Positions 1 through 8,112 of a DNA stretch of 64,000 bases are shown piece by piece (position 1 is the first letter of the stretch; the number at the start of each line of letters is the position of its first letter). Both the position numbers and the translations under genes were made by a program. The notes beneath the pieces were generated by a model, which made no database searches, was not told where the DNA came from, and was given only the letters and a program-made list of their open reading frames with translations. Source of the stretch: Pseudorhodoferax sp. Leaf267 (GTDB taxonomy: Bacteria; Pseudomonadota; Gammaproteobacteria; Burkholderiales; Burkholderiaceae_C). The stretch is from the NCBI RefSeq assembly GCF_001422405.1, contig NZ_LMMV01000012.1:474830-538829 (forward strand), in the 5' to 3' direction.

Positions 1-1030
1 CGATCTCGCCGCGCGACAGGCCGCTGCCTTCCCTGGCGCCACCGGGCACGCGCAGGGCCACGACACGGCCGCCCTTGGCGTTCGCTGCCGCCGAGAACAC
101 CTTGAAGTCCACATCGCCCATCACGTCGGTCAGCTCGGTGAACTCCAGCTTGACCCGCAGGTCAGGCTTGTCGGAGCCGAAGCGCCGCGCGGCTTCCTGG
201 TAGGTCATGACCGGGAACTCACCCAGGTCAACGCCCAGCGTGTTCTTGAACACCGTCACGATCATGTCCTGGAACATGGCCCGAATGTCCTCCTCCGTCA
301 GGAACGAGGTCTCGATATCGATCTGCGTGAACTCGGGCTGGCGGTCGGCGCGCAAGTCCTCGTCGCGGAAGCACTTGGTGATCTGGTAGTAGCGGTCGTA
401 GCCGGCCACCATCAGCAGTTGCTTGAACAACTGGGGCGACTGCGGCAAGGCAAAGAAATGGCCGTCGTGCACGCGGCTCGGCACCAGGTAGTCGCGCGCG
501 CCTTCGGGCGTGGACTTGCCCAGCATCGGCGTCTCGATGTCGATGAAGCCGTTGGAGTCCAGGAACTTGCGCACCTCCATCGCCACGCGGTAACGCAGGA
601 TCAGGTTCTTCTGCATGTAGGGCCGGCGCAGGTCCAGCACGCGGTGCGTGAGGCGCGTGGTCTCGCTGAGGTTCTCGTCGTCGATCTGGAAGGGCGGGGT
701 CACGGACGGGTTCAGCACCGTGAGCTGGTGGCACAGCAACTCGATCTTGCCGCTCTGGATGGTGTCGTTGGTCGTGCCATCGGGCCGTGCGCGCACCAAG
801 CCAGTGACCTGGATGCAGAACTCGTTGCGCAGGCCCTCGGCAGCCGCGAACATCTCGGGACGGTCCGGGTCGCAGACCACCTGCACATAGCCTTCGCGGT
901 CGCGCAGGTCGACGAAGATCACGCCGCCATGGTCGCGGCGACGGTTGACCCAGCCGCACAGGGTGACGGTCTGGCCCATCAGGGTTTCGTTGACGAGGCC
1001 GCAATAGGTGGTGCGCATTTGAGATTTCAT
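1..1030 (-). CDS. aspS: Aspartyl-tRNA synthetase (N-terminal 343 residues; runs off the window)
   Basis: Class II aminoacyl-tRNA synthetase that charges tRNA-Asp (or Asp/Asn in species with a non-discriminating enzyme). The frame, read on the minus strand from the ATG at 1030, starts [14 protein letters not shown]; a second ATG at 1018 (MRTTYCG) matches the usual family start equally well. Visible: the N-terminal OB-fold anticodon-binding domain with [20 protein letters not shown] (about residues 26-45), then the class II core with [60 protein letters not shown] and motif 2 [19 protein letters not shown], and the beginning of the GAD insertion. The 3' part lies outside the window, so motif 3 cannot be checked. 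It is first in a probable minus-strand series with the DUF502 gene upstream. Identity is certain; the exact start is less so. Confidence 0.95.
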   Translation of the reverse strand, partial: MKSQMRTTYCGLVNETLMGQTVTLCGWVNRRRDHGGVIFVDLRDREGYVQVVCDPDRPEMFAAAEGLRNEFCIQVTGLVRARPDGTTNDTIQSGKIELLCHQLTVLNPSVTPPFQIDDENLSETTRLTHRVLDLRRPYMQKNLILRYRVAMEVRKFLDSNGFIDIETPMLGKSTPEGARDYLVPSRVHDGHFFALPQSPQLFKQLLMVAGYDRYYQITKCFRDEDLRADRQPEFTQIDIETSFLTEEDIRAMFQDMIVTVFKNTLGVDLGEFPVMTYQEAARRFGSDKPDLRVKLEFTELTDVMGDVDFKVFSAAANAKGGRVVALRVPGGAREGSGLSRGEI

Positions 1031-1095
1031 ATCGAGGCTGGTGGTCGGGGCGCCTGGGGTGGCGCCGGTTTCAACGGTGGCGCCGGCGGTCAGGC

Positions 1096-1725
1096 TCAGC
1101 GCAGGGTGGGCTTGGGGGCCGGGGGCGTCGCTGGCGCCACCACACCCATGGAGACGATGTACTTGAGCGCATCGTCCACGCTCATGCGCAATTCGACGCA
1201 GTCGCTGGCCTTGACCAGCACGAAGTAGCCGCCGGTGGGATTGGGCGTCGTCGGCACGTAGACGCTCAGGTACTCATCCGGTGGCAGATGGTTGGCCGTG
1301 TCGCCGCGCGGCGCCCCTGTCACAAAGGCGATGGTCCACATGCCGGCATGCGGCCACTGCACGAGCACGGCCGTACGGAAGGCATTGCCGTTCTCGGAGA
1401 ACACGGTGTCCGAGACCTGCTTTACGCCCGAATACACCGAGCGCACGATCGGAATGCGGTGCAGCAGGTGGTTCCACCAATCCACCAGCTTGCGGCCAAA
1501 GAAGTTGCTGGCCGCGGCACCCACGGTCAGCAAGATGCCAAGCGCCAGCAGCACGCCGAAACCGGGCACGTGGAAGCCTAGAAGACGGTCCGGGTGCCAC
1601 GCGGCGGGCAGGATCAGCAGGGTCTGGTCCAGCGTACTGATCACCCATTCGAGCACCCAGGCGGTGATCACCGCGGGCACGACGACGAGCAAGCCGGCAA
1701 CCAGCCATTTGCGCAAGGCGGTCAT
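1096..1725 (-). CDS. DUF502 family membrane protein
   Basis: A 209-residue protein of the DUF502 family, function not established. Two hydrophobic segments are visible, residues about 8-30 ([20 protein letters not shown]) and about 55-80 ([20 protein letters not shown]), followed by the family hallmark [18 protein letters not shown] and a soluble C-terminal half with [16 protein letters not shown]. The final residues ([13 protein letters not shown]) are a Pro-rich tail. The gene sits between fmdB-like (upstream, 11 bases) and aspS (downstream, 65 bases) on the same strand. That fmdB-DUF502-aspS order is, as far as I recall, common in beta-proteobacteria and suggests co-transcription. No enzymatic residues are evident; a membrane-associated housekeeping role is only an inference. 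Confidence 0.9.
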   Translation of the reverse strand: MTALRKWLVAGLLVVVPAVITAWVLEWVISTLDQTLLILPAAWHPDRLLGFHVPGFGVLLALGILLTVGAAASNFFGRKLVDWWNHLLHRIPIVRSVYSGVKQVSDTVFSENGNAFRTAVLVQWPHAGMWTIAFVTGAPRGDTANHLPPDEYLSVYVPTTPNPTGGYFVLVKASDCVELRMSVDDALKYIVSMGVVAPATPPAPKPTLR

Positions 1726-1736
1726 GGATCGGTGGG

Positions 1737-2087
1737 TCAGCTGGTGCCGGAGGAGGGGGTGGGGCTGGCGGCAGGCGCGGCCGCCGCGGGTGCGCTGCTG
1801 CCCTCGGGCTTGGCCGTGGAGTCAGCCGGCTTGGTGGCTGCGCTGTCCGCGGCGGCCGGGGCCTCCTTGCCAGCGTCCGTCTTGGGCGCGGGCGCGCCAC
1901 CGTTGTTGTTGCGAAAGTCCGTCACGTACCAGCCCGAGCCCTTGAGCTGGAAGCCGGCGGCGGTGACCTGCTTGCGAAACGAGGCCGCGCCGCATTGCGG
2001 GCAATCGCTCAGCGGGGCGTCGGAGATCTTCTGCAGCACGTCCTTGGCGAAGCCGCAGGACTCGCATCGGTAAGCGTAAATTGGCAT
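1737..2087 (-). CDS. FmdB-family zinc-ribbon protein
   Basis: A 116-residue protein with the FmdB/CxxC_CXXC_SSSS zinc ribbon at the N-terminus: MPIYAYRCESCGFAKDV and SDCPQCGAASFRK give the two CxxC pairs (about residues 8-11 and 29-32). The KGSGWYVTDFR signature follows. The C-terminal half (about residues 65-116) is a low-complexity Ala/Pro/Ser tail that is probably disordered. The start is the ATG at 2087, because the ribbon begins directly with MPIYAY as in other family members; a longer open frame upstream has no family similarity. FmdB was named as a putative regulator of formamidase/amidase genes, but the domain is widespread and its role here is unknown. DUF502 begins 11 bases downstream. 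Confidence 0.9.
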   Translation of the reverse strand: MPIYAYRCESCGFAKDVLQKISDAPLSDCPQCGAASFRKQVTAAGFQLKGSGWYVTDFRNNNGGAPAPKTDAGKEAPAAADSAATKPADSTAKPEGSSAPAAAAPAASPTPSSGTS

Positions 2088-2167
2088 GGCGAAGAGGTGT
2101 TGCGTGGGCTCGGAAAAACCCTCGATTATAGGCCGCGGCCTGCGCCGGCCGGGCTTGCGCCGCAGGA

Positions 2168-3613
2168 TCAGGCGCTCGTCACGAGCGGGTGGTGTGCGGC
2201 ATGCCGGTTGGCGATCCACTGAGGTGCGAGCGATCCGATCAGCATGCCAGCCAGCGAGGCCAGCACGCCAGCTAGCTGGGGCGGGAAGACCTCTGCCGCC
2301 GGCGTGTACATGACCAGCAGCCAAGTGCCGATGCCGGCCACGATGGCTGCGATCGCACCCTGGGTGCTCGCGCGTTTCCAGTACAGGCCGAACAGCAGCG
2401 GGATGAAGGCGCCGACCAGTGGCACCTGGTAGGCGCCGGACACCAGTTCATAGATCGAAGTGCCTTCCATGGCAATGGAATAGGCCAGCACGCAAGCGCT
2501 GAACACCAGCACCGTGATGCGCATGGTCAGCAGCTCCTGCTTGTCGCTGGTACGCGGCACGAACTGGCGCCAGATGTTCTCGGTGAAGGTGACCGAGGGC
2601 GCCAGCAGCGTGGCCGAGGCCGTGGACTTGATGGCCGACAGCAAGGCGCCGAAGAAGAGCACCTGCATCACGAACGGCATCTTCTCCATGACCAGCGTCG
2701 GCAGGATCTTCTGCGGGTCGTCCGCCAGCAGCGCCTGGGTCTGCTCCGGCATGATGATCAGCGCGCTGGCGACCAAAAACATGGGCACGAAGGCGAACAG
2801 GATGTAGCAAGCGCCGCCGATCACCGGCCCCTTGGTCGCAGCCGACACGCTGTTGGCCGACATCACGCGCTGGAACACGTCCTGCTGTGGGATCGAGCCC
2901 AGCATCATGGTGATGGCCGCTGCAAAGAAGAACAGCATGTCGTGCAGGCTGGGCTCGGGCCAGAACTTGAACAGGTCGCGGCTGAGGGCCAGGTCGATGA
3001 CCTTGTCGGCGCCACCGGCCATCTGGCCCGCGAACACGGCCAGGATCGCCAGGCCGGCGACCAGGATGATCATCTGGATGAAGTCGGTCACGGCCACGGA
3101 CCACATGCCGCCGAACAGCGTATAGGCCAGGATGGAGACCACGCCGATGACCATGCCCATCGCCACGCTGATGGCCCCGGCCGACAGCAGATGGAACACC
3201 AGGCCCAGCGCCGTGACCTGGGCCGAGACCCAGCCAAGGTAGCTCAGCATGATGATGAGCGAGCAGGCCACCTCGACCACGCGGCCATAGCGCTCGCGGT
3301 AGTAGTCGCTGATGGTCAGCAGGTCCATCTTGTAGAGCTTGGCGGCAAAGAACAGACCGACCAGGATCAGGCAACTGCCGGCACCGAACGGGTCTTCGAC
3401 CACGCCGTTCAGCCCGCCTTCGACGAACTTGGCCGGGATGCCCATCACGGTTTCCGAGCCGAACCAGGTCGCGAAGGTCGTGGTCACGATCATGACCAGC
3501 GGCAGGTTGCGCCCGGCGACGGCGAAGTCCGCGGTGGTCTTCACGCGGCGCGCGGCCCACAGGCCGATGGCAATGGTGGCAAGCAGGTAGACAAACACCA
3601 AGGTCAGCAGCAC
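2168..3613 (-). CDS. Sodium:solute symporter family protein
   Basis: A 481-residue polytopic membrane protein of the SSS family (SLC5-like). Typical features: the N-terminal helix followed by FAVAGRNLPLVMIVTTTFATW, the substrate/Na+ region WFGSETVMGIPAKFVEGG, SDYYRERYGRVVEVACSLI and FGGMWSVAVTDFIQM. About 12-13 hydrophobic segments cover the length. The start is a GTG at 3613; the nearby ATG at 3621 is out of frame. The solute cannot be deduced from sequence; the family covers proline, pantothenate, urea, short-chain acids and others. The gene lies 42 bases downstream of the ubiB start on the opposite side of that operon and is transcribed in the same direction as fmdB, 80 bases further on. 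Family assignment is firm, substrate open. Confidence 0.9.
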   Translation of the reverse strand: MLLTLVFVYLLATIAIGLWAARRVKTTADFAVAGRNLPLVMIVTTTFATWFGSETVMGIPAKFVEGGLNGVVEDPFGAGSCLILVGLFFAAKLYKMDLLTISDYYRERYGRVVEVACSLIIMLSYLGWVSAQVTALGLVFHLLSAGAISVAMGMVIGVVSILAYTLFGGMWSVAVTDFIQMIILVAGLAILAVFAGQMAGGADKVIDLALSRDLFKFWPEPSLHDMLFFFAAAITMMLGSIPQQDVFQRVMSANSVSAATKGPVIGGACYILFAFVPMFLVASALIIMPEQTQALLADDPQKILPTLVMEKMPFVMQVLFFGALLSAIKSTASATLLAPSVTFTENIWRQFVPRTSDKQELLTMRITVLVFSACVLAYSIAMEGTSIYELVSGAYQVPLVGAFIPLLFGLYWKRASTQGAIAAIVAGIGTWLLVMYTPAAEVFPPQLAGVLASLAGMLIGSLAPQWIANRHAAHHPLVTSA

Positions 3614-3655
3614 GATCCCATCTCTCCCATCAACAGTGCCCGCACGCGGGCGATT

Positions 3656-5227
3656 TCAGAACAGCCGGATCCTGAACCACAGCTGCATGGCCAGCAAACC
3701 CAAAGCAAAACCGATGCCGCCGTAGATGATGGCCTGCAGAAGTCGATTGGTGCGCCGTTGCTCGGCGAGCAGCAACTGCATCTGCTGGTCGTTGCGCTGG
3801 GACCGGCTGCCCTGGCGCAGGAACTCGACCAGCAGCCGCGGTATTTCGGGCAGGAGCTTGGCGTAGCGCGGTGCCTCGTCGCGCAACTGGCGCAGCAGCG
3901 CCTGCGGCCCGATCTGGTTCATCATCCACTTTTCGAGGAATGGCTTGGCCGTGCTCCACAGGTCCAGCTCCGGGTCCAGGTCGCGGCCCAGGCCCTCGAT
4001 GTTGAGCAGCGTCTTTTGCAGCAGCACCAATTGCGGCTGGATCTCGACCTGGAAGCGTCGCGAGGTCTGGAACAGCCGCATCAGCACCATGCCCAGCGAG
4101 ATCTCGCGCAGCGGCCGGTCGAAGTAGGGCTCACACACGGCGCGGATCGCAGCCTCCAGCTCATCCACGCGCGTGTTGCGCGGCACCCAGCCTGACTCGA
4201 TGTGCAGCTCGGCCACGCGCTTGTAGTCGCGCCGGAAGAAGGCCGTGAAGTTCTGCGCCAGGTACTCCTTGTCGTGCTCGGTCAGCGTGCCGACGATGCC
4301 GAAGTCCAGCGAGATGTAGCGGCCGAAGGTCGCGGGCTCCAGGCTGATCTGGATGTTGCCGGGATGCATGTCGGCATGGAAGAAACCGTCGCGGAACACC
4401 TGCGTGAAGAAGATGGTCACGCCGTCGCGCGCCAGTTTGCGCATGTCCACGCCGGCCTCGCGCAGGCGCGCGGTCTGGCCAATCGGGACGCCCTTCATGC
4501 GCTCCATCACGATGACCTCGGGCGTGCAGTAGTCCCAGAACATCTCGGGGATCAGCACCAGGTCCAGGCCCGCCATGTTGCGGCGCAGTTGGGCCGCGCT
4601 GGCCGCCTCGCGCACGAGGTCGAGCTCGTCGTGCAGGTACTTGTCGAATTCGGCCACCACTTCCAGCGGCTTCAGGCGCTTGGCCTCGGCAGAGGCCCGC
4701 TGCACCCAGCCCGCCAGCATGCGCATCAGCGCCAGGTCTTGCTCGATGGTGGGCAGCATGCCCGGGCGCAGCACTTTAACGGCGACCTCGCGTTCGCCGC
4801 CCTTGCGGTCACGCAGCACGGCGAAGTGCACCTGGGCAATGGACGCGCTGGCCACGGGCACCTGGTCGAACTGCACGAAGATCTGGTCCAGCGGTTTGCC
4901 GAATGCGCGCTCGATGCTGGCCACGGCCACGGCGGACGGGAAGGGTGGCACACGGTCCTGCAGGCGTGCCAGTTCGTCGGCGATGTCGGCGGGCAGCAGG
5001 TCGCGCCGTGTCGACAGAACCTGGCCGAACTTCACGAACAGCGGCCCGAGCCGCTCCAGCGCCTCGCGCAGCCGCTGGCCGCGCGGTGCACTCAAATCCC
5101 GGCCCAGCGACAACAGACGCGTCAGGGCGCGCAGCCAGGGTTGGCGAAAGCTGGAGAGGACGAGTTCGTCGAGGCCGTAGCGCAGTCCGATCCAGACGAT
5201 GGTGACGCCGCGCGCCAGACGCCGCAT
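3656..5227 (-). CDS. ubiB: UbiB-type atypical kinase/ATPase for ubiquinone biosynthesis
   Basis: A 523-residue ABC1/ADCK/UbiB family protein needed for ubiquinone biosynthesis; the family is described as an ATPase that helps the Ubi complex extract hydrophobic intermediates from the membrane. Visible motifs: the KxGQ extension in [16 protein letters not shown] (about residue 65), the [15 protein letters not shown] Ala-rich nucleotide loop replacing the kinase Gly-rich loop, VAVKVLRPG, the catalytic-loop region [10 protein letters not shown] and DFGIVG. Two C-terminal hydrophobic helices ([20 protein letters not shown]) anchor it in the membrane. Length fits the family. Its ATG lies two bases after the ubiJ stop, so the two are translationally close, matching the ubiE-ubiJ-ubiB order known in Enterobacteria apart from the Tim44 gene. 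Confidence 0.96.
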   Translation of the reverse strand: MRRLARGVTIVWIGLRYGLDELVLSSFRQPWLRALTRLLSLGRDLSAPRGQRLREALERLGPLFVKFGQVLSTRRDLLPADIADELARLQDRVPPFPSAVAVASIERAFGKPLDQIFVQFDQVPVASASIAQVHFAVLRDRKGGEREVAVKVLRPGMLPTIEQDLALMRMLAGWVQRASAEAKRLKPLEVVAEFDKYLHDELDLVREAASAAQLRRNMAGLDLVLIPEMFWDYCTPEVIVMERMKGVPIGQTARLREAGVDMRKLARDGVTIFFTQVFRDGFFHADMHPGNIQISLEPATFGRYISLDFGIVGTLTEHDKEYLAQNFTAFFRRDYKRVAELHIESGWVPRNTRVDELEAAIRAVCEPYFDRPLREISLGMVLMRLFQTSRRFQVEIQPQLVLLQKTLLNIEGLGRDLDPELDLWSTAKPFLEKWMMNQIGPQALLRQLRDEAPRYAKLLPEIPRLLVEFLRQGSRSQRNDQQMQLLLAEQRRTNRLLQAIIYGGIGFALGLLAMQLWFRIRLF

Positions 5228-5229
5228 GT

Positions 5230-5769
5230 CTAGAGCCGGCCGCGCCGGCCCGCGGCCAGCCCGACGAATTTCTGCAAGGCCTCGGAGACGGTGCGGGCGA
5301 CCTGGCCGATGGCGTGGGCCGGTGCATCGCCGACCAGCCGGGACAGGTCTTCCTCCAGGTCCCAGCGCACATGCTCGGCCAGCCAGTTCACGTCGGCGGC
5401 CAGTTGCACATCACCTTCGATGCGCACGCCAGGCTTGTCGCCGCGCAGTGCGGCCTGCGCCAGCGCGGCGAGCGATTCCTCGGCGACCGTCAAGGTCAGG
5501 TCGGGCAGGACGCCGGCCGGAGCCAGGTCCACCAGGCCGGCGGGCGTGGCCTGCAGGCGCAGCGTGAACTGGCGCCACTGCAGCAGCACCGTGCGGCCCT
5601 GGTGGCGCAGCAGGCGCTCCATGGCCTCGGGCTCCTGCATGAGCACATGGTTCAGCAGCAGGACGAGGCGTTGGTGGAACTCCTGCACGGCCCAGGCCGG
5701 GGGTTGCAGCGATCCGCCGACACGGCCCGCGAGGTCGCCGAGAAAAGAAAAAGGGGACGATGTTGCCAT
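5230..5769 (-). CDS. ubiJ: Ubiquinone biosynthesis accessory factor UbiJ (SCP2-like)
   Basis: A 179-residue protein with an SCP2-type lipid-binding N-terminal half (about residues 30-125, including [18 protein letters not shown] and [20 protein letters not shown]) and a C-terminal helical section. UbiJ is a scaffold/lipid-binding subunit of the soluble Ubi complex that hydroxylates and methylates ubiquinone precursors; in E. coli it pairs with UbiK. The ATG at 5769 gives [15 protein letters not shown]. It is slightly shorter than the roughly 200 residues of E. coli UbiJ. Its position directly upstream of ubiB, with ubiE two genes away, supports the assignment more than sequence alone would. 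Confidence 0.85.
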   Translation of the reverse strand: MATSSPFSFLGDLAGRVGGSLQPPAWAVQEFHQRLVLLLNHVLMQEPEAMERLLRHQGRTVLLQWRQFTLRLQATPAGLVDLAPAGVLPDLTLTVAEESLAALAQAALRGDKPGVRIEGDVQLAADVNWLAEHVRWDLEEDLSRLVGDAPAHAIGQVARTVSEALQKFVGLAAGRRGRL

Positions 5770-5819
5770 GGTCCCCGATTATTCCTGCAATGCGGCTTGC
5801 GCCGCCGCTTGCTGAAAGC

Positions 5820-6809
5820 TTATTGCAGCGCTTGCACGCCTGCGACCAGCCAGCCCACGTTGCCACTCTTGGGCTTGGTCATGTTCCAGACTTCGCGGAA
5901 CGGGCTCGGGCCGGCCGAGGGCTCCTCGCGGATCATGCCGGAGAACTCCACGCTGGCCATGTAGTCGTCGCCTAGGTCCTCGATGCCCAGCAGCTTGGCG
6001 TCCAGCATCACGACGTCGGTCTTGTTGGACGGGCCGCCGGTGTGGGCCTCGCGTTCCTTCAACTGCGCCTGGATTTCGCCCAGCATCGTGTCCGTCATCA
6101 TGGCGCGCAAGGATGAGATGTCGGCGCGGTCCCAGGCGGACTGCAGCGTCACGAAGTTGCGCTTGGCTGCGACGAGGAAGCCATCGGTGTCGAAGCCTGC
6201 GGGGATGCCCCAGTTCTGCGAACCCGTCAGCCCCGAGCCGATCATGCTGCCGCCCGTGGCCGTGCTGTCGAACGCCGTGGCGCTGCGCTCCCAGGGCCGG
6301 GCCGAGGCATCGTTGCCGACGTTCTCAGGGCGATAGGACGGCGGCACCCGCGGCGTGGCTGCCGTGCCGGCGGCCGCACCCTGGAATGCGAACGGGCTGT
6401 TGCCAGCCTGCGCCGGCTGCGCGCGTCGACGCATGAACCAACCGATGGCGACCATCGCGACGAGCACCAGCAAGGCGATCAGCATGAACTGGCCGAAGGC
6501 CTCGCCCAGGCCCAGCGACGATGCCAGCCAGGCCAGGCCCAGGCCGGCGGCCAGCCCGCCCAGCATGGCGCCCCAAGGGCGCTTGGGCGCAGCAGCTGCC
6601 GCATTGGGCGCGGCCGCAGCCTTGCCCGGCACGGCGTTATTGGCCGACTGCGCGGGGGCGGCCGGTGCCTGCGGCGCGGCCTCGCGCTGCGTCACGTTGT
6701 TCGACTGCTTGCCGAAGGACTTGCCGCCACCCATGCGGCGCTGGGCGTCGGCGTCCGTGCCCAGCGTGAGCATCAGCGCGCCAGCCAAAAGAAATGTCCA
6801 GATCTTCAT
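5820..6809 (-). CDS. Tim44-like domain protein with signal peptide and transmembrane segments
   Basis: A 329-residue protein. An N-terminal signal-like segment (MKIWTFLLAGALMLTLGTDA, cleavage likely after ADA) is followed by a low-complexity Ala/Pro/Gln/Asn stretch. Two adjacent hydrophobic segments follow (PWGAMLGGLAAGLGLAWLA and QFMLIALLVLVAMVAIGWF, about residues 78-125), then a Tim44-like C-terminal domain (about residues 200-329, with FVTLQSAWDRADISSLRAMM and REVWNMTKPKSGNVGWLVAG). This bacterial family has no settled function; the Tim44 fold in mitochondria links the import motor to membrane lipid. It is wedged between ubiE (33 bases upstream) and ubiJ (50 bases downstream), so co-expression with ubiquinone biosynthesis is likely; whether it acts there is an inference. 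Confidence 0.88.
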   Translation of the reverse strand: MKIWTFLLAGALMLTLGTDADAQRRMGGGKSFGKQSNNVTQREAAPQAPAAPAQSANNAVPGKAAAAPNAAAAAPKRPWGAMLGGLAAGLGLAWLASSLGLGEAFGQFMLIALLVLVAMVAIGWFMRRRAQPAQAGNSPFAFQGAAAGTAATPRVPPSYRPENVGNDASARPWERSATAFDSTATGGSMIGSGLTGSQNWGIPAGFDTDGFLVAAKRNFVTLQSAWDRADISSLRAMMTDTMLGEIQAQLKEREAHTGGPSNKTDVVMLDAKLLGIEDLGDDYMASVEFSGMIREEPSAGPSPFREVWNMTKPKSGNVGWLVAGVQALQ

Positions 6810-6842
6810 CGAGGTCTCCTGTCAGTAATCAGATCGAAGTCG

Positions 6843-7574
6843 TCAGCATTTGATGCCGACATGCAGCGCCACAAGGCCGCCCGTCATGTTGTGATAGTCC
6901 ACGTGACCGAATCCCTGTGCCTGCATCAGGCCTTTGAGCGCCTGCTGGTCTGGGTGCATGCGGATGGATTCAGCCAGGTAGCGGTAGCTGGCATCGTCGC
7001 CGGCCACGGCCTTGCCAAGTTGCGGCAACACCTTGAAGGAATACCAGTCGTAGGCCTTCTCGAGCGGCTTGGCCACCTTGGAGAACTCCAGCACCAGCAG
7101 CTTGCCGCGTGGCTTGAGCACACGGCACATCTCGGCCAGCGCCTTGTCCTTGTGCGTCATGTTGCGCAGGCCGAAGGCCACGCTGACCAGGTCGAAGCTG
7201 CCGGACGCGAAGGGCAGGGCCTCGGCGTCGCAGACCATGCTCGGCACCACGATGCCTTCGTCGAGCAGCCGGTCACGGCCGGTGCGCAGCATGGCTTCGT
7301 TGATGTCGGTGTGGACCACGACACCGGTCTTGCCGGCCTTGCGCGCGAAGGCGCGCGTGAGGTCGCCGGTGCCGGCCGCGATGTCCAGCACACGGTGGCC
7401 TTCGCGCACGTTGGCCACCAGGGTCGTGTAGCTCTTCCAGACCCGATGCATGCCCATGGACATCAGGTCGTTCATGAGGTCGTACTTGGGCGCGACCGAA
7501 TCGAACACGCTCTTGACGTGCCGGGCCTTGTCCGCTTCATCGACCGACTGAAAACCGAAATGGGTGGAAGACAT
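6843..7574 (-). CDS. ubiE: Demethylmenaquinone/ubiquinone C-methyltransferase UbiE
   Basis: A 243-residue SAM-dependent methyltransferase that methylates the ring carbon of 2-polyprenyl-6-methoxy-1,4-benzoquinol (and demethylmenaquinol where present). Class I motif I is [20 protein letters not shown]; the UbiE signatures [17 protein letters not shown] (about residues 31-47) and [20 protein letters not shown] are clear, as is the post-motif LLVLEFSKV. Length and start ([16 protein letters not shown] at 7574) are normal for the family. It is the first gene of the ubiE-Tim44-ubiJ-ubiB series. The DUF971 gene upstream ends 105 bases away, leaving room for a promoter, though I see no convincing one. 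Confidence 0.97.
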   Translation of the reverse strand: MSSTHFGFQSVDEADKARHVKSVFDSVAPKYDLMNDLMSMGMHRVWKSYTTLVANVREGHRVLDIAAGTGDLTRAFARKAGKTGVVVHTDINEAMLRTGRDRLLDEGIVVPSMVCDAEALPFASGSFDLVSVAFGLRNMTHKDKALAEMCRVLKPRGKLLVLEFSKVAKPLEKAYDWYSFKVLPQLGKAVAGDDASYRYLAESIRMHPDQQALKGLMQAQGFGHVDYHNMTGGLVALHVGIKC

Positions 7575-7679
7575 GATTGCGTCCGATGCTAGGGCTAAAG
7601 CGGTGTACAGGCGGGCACAACCCTGCGCCTGTTCAGGGATTGTGTGGGGGTTCGCGCAACAGCGCGGGCGGGCGCGAGG

Positions 7680-8102
7680 CTAGTGGCTGGCGCAGCCGTG
7701 GCCGCCATGCCCACCCTTGGGCGGCATGGGCGTGTCGCGGTTCACGCCGGCGGCCTGCAACCGGGCCGTGTAATCGGCCCACAACTGCTCCTGTTCCTTG
7801 CCCAGGAAGTACAGGTATTCCCAGGTGAAGATTCCAGAGTTGTGGCCGTCGGAAAAATCCGGCTGCACGGCGTAGTTGCCGACCGGGTCCAGCCCCAGCA
7901 GCGTCACCTCGCGCTTGCCGGTCTGCAGCACTTCCTGGCCTTGCCCGTGTCCCTGCACCTCGGCCGACGGCGAATACACGCGCATGAGTTCGAAGGGGAT
8001 GCGAAAGCGCGCGCCGTCGGAGAACGCGATCTCCAGCACCCGCGAGTGCCCGTGCACGGTGATGTCCTCGGGCGTCGGCGATCCGGGCTTCAGGCCTGCC
8101 AT
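7680..8102 (-). CDS. DUF971 (GBBH-like N-terminal domain) protein
   Basis: A 140-residue protein of the DUF971 family. The fold is that of the N-terminal domain of gamma-butyrobetaine hydroxylase, seen in small bacterial proteins and in some Fe-S cluster carriers of the Mrp/ApbC group. Visible: LEIAFSDGARFRIPFELMRVYSPSAEV (about residues 23-49), VGNYAVQPDFSDGHNSGIFTWEYL and a C-terminal Gly/His-rich tail (PPKGGHGGHGCASH) that could bind a metal. The start at 8102 is preceded by an AGAGGA element. It lies 10 bases downstream of the large FAD/Fe-S gene and 105 bases upstream of ubiE. In related genomes, as I recall, it usually neighbours ubiE; function is unknown. Confidence 0.9.
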   Translation of the reverse strand: MAGLKPGSPTPEDITVHGHSRVLEIAFSDGARFRIPFELMRVYSPSAEVQGHGQGQEVLQTGKREVTLLGLDPVGNYAVQPDFSDGHNSGIFTWEYLYFLGKEQEQLWADYTARLQAAGVNRDTPMPPKGGHGGHGCASH

Positions 8103-8112
8103 GGGGTTCCTC

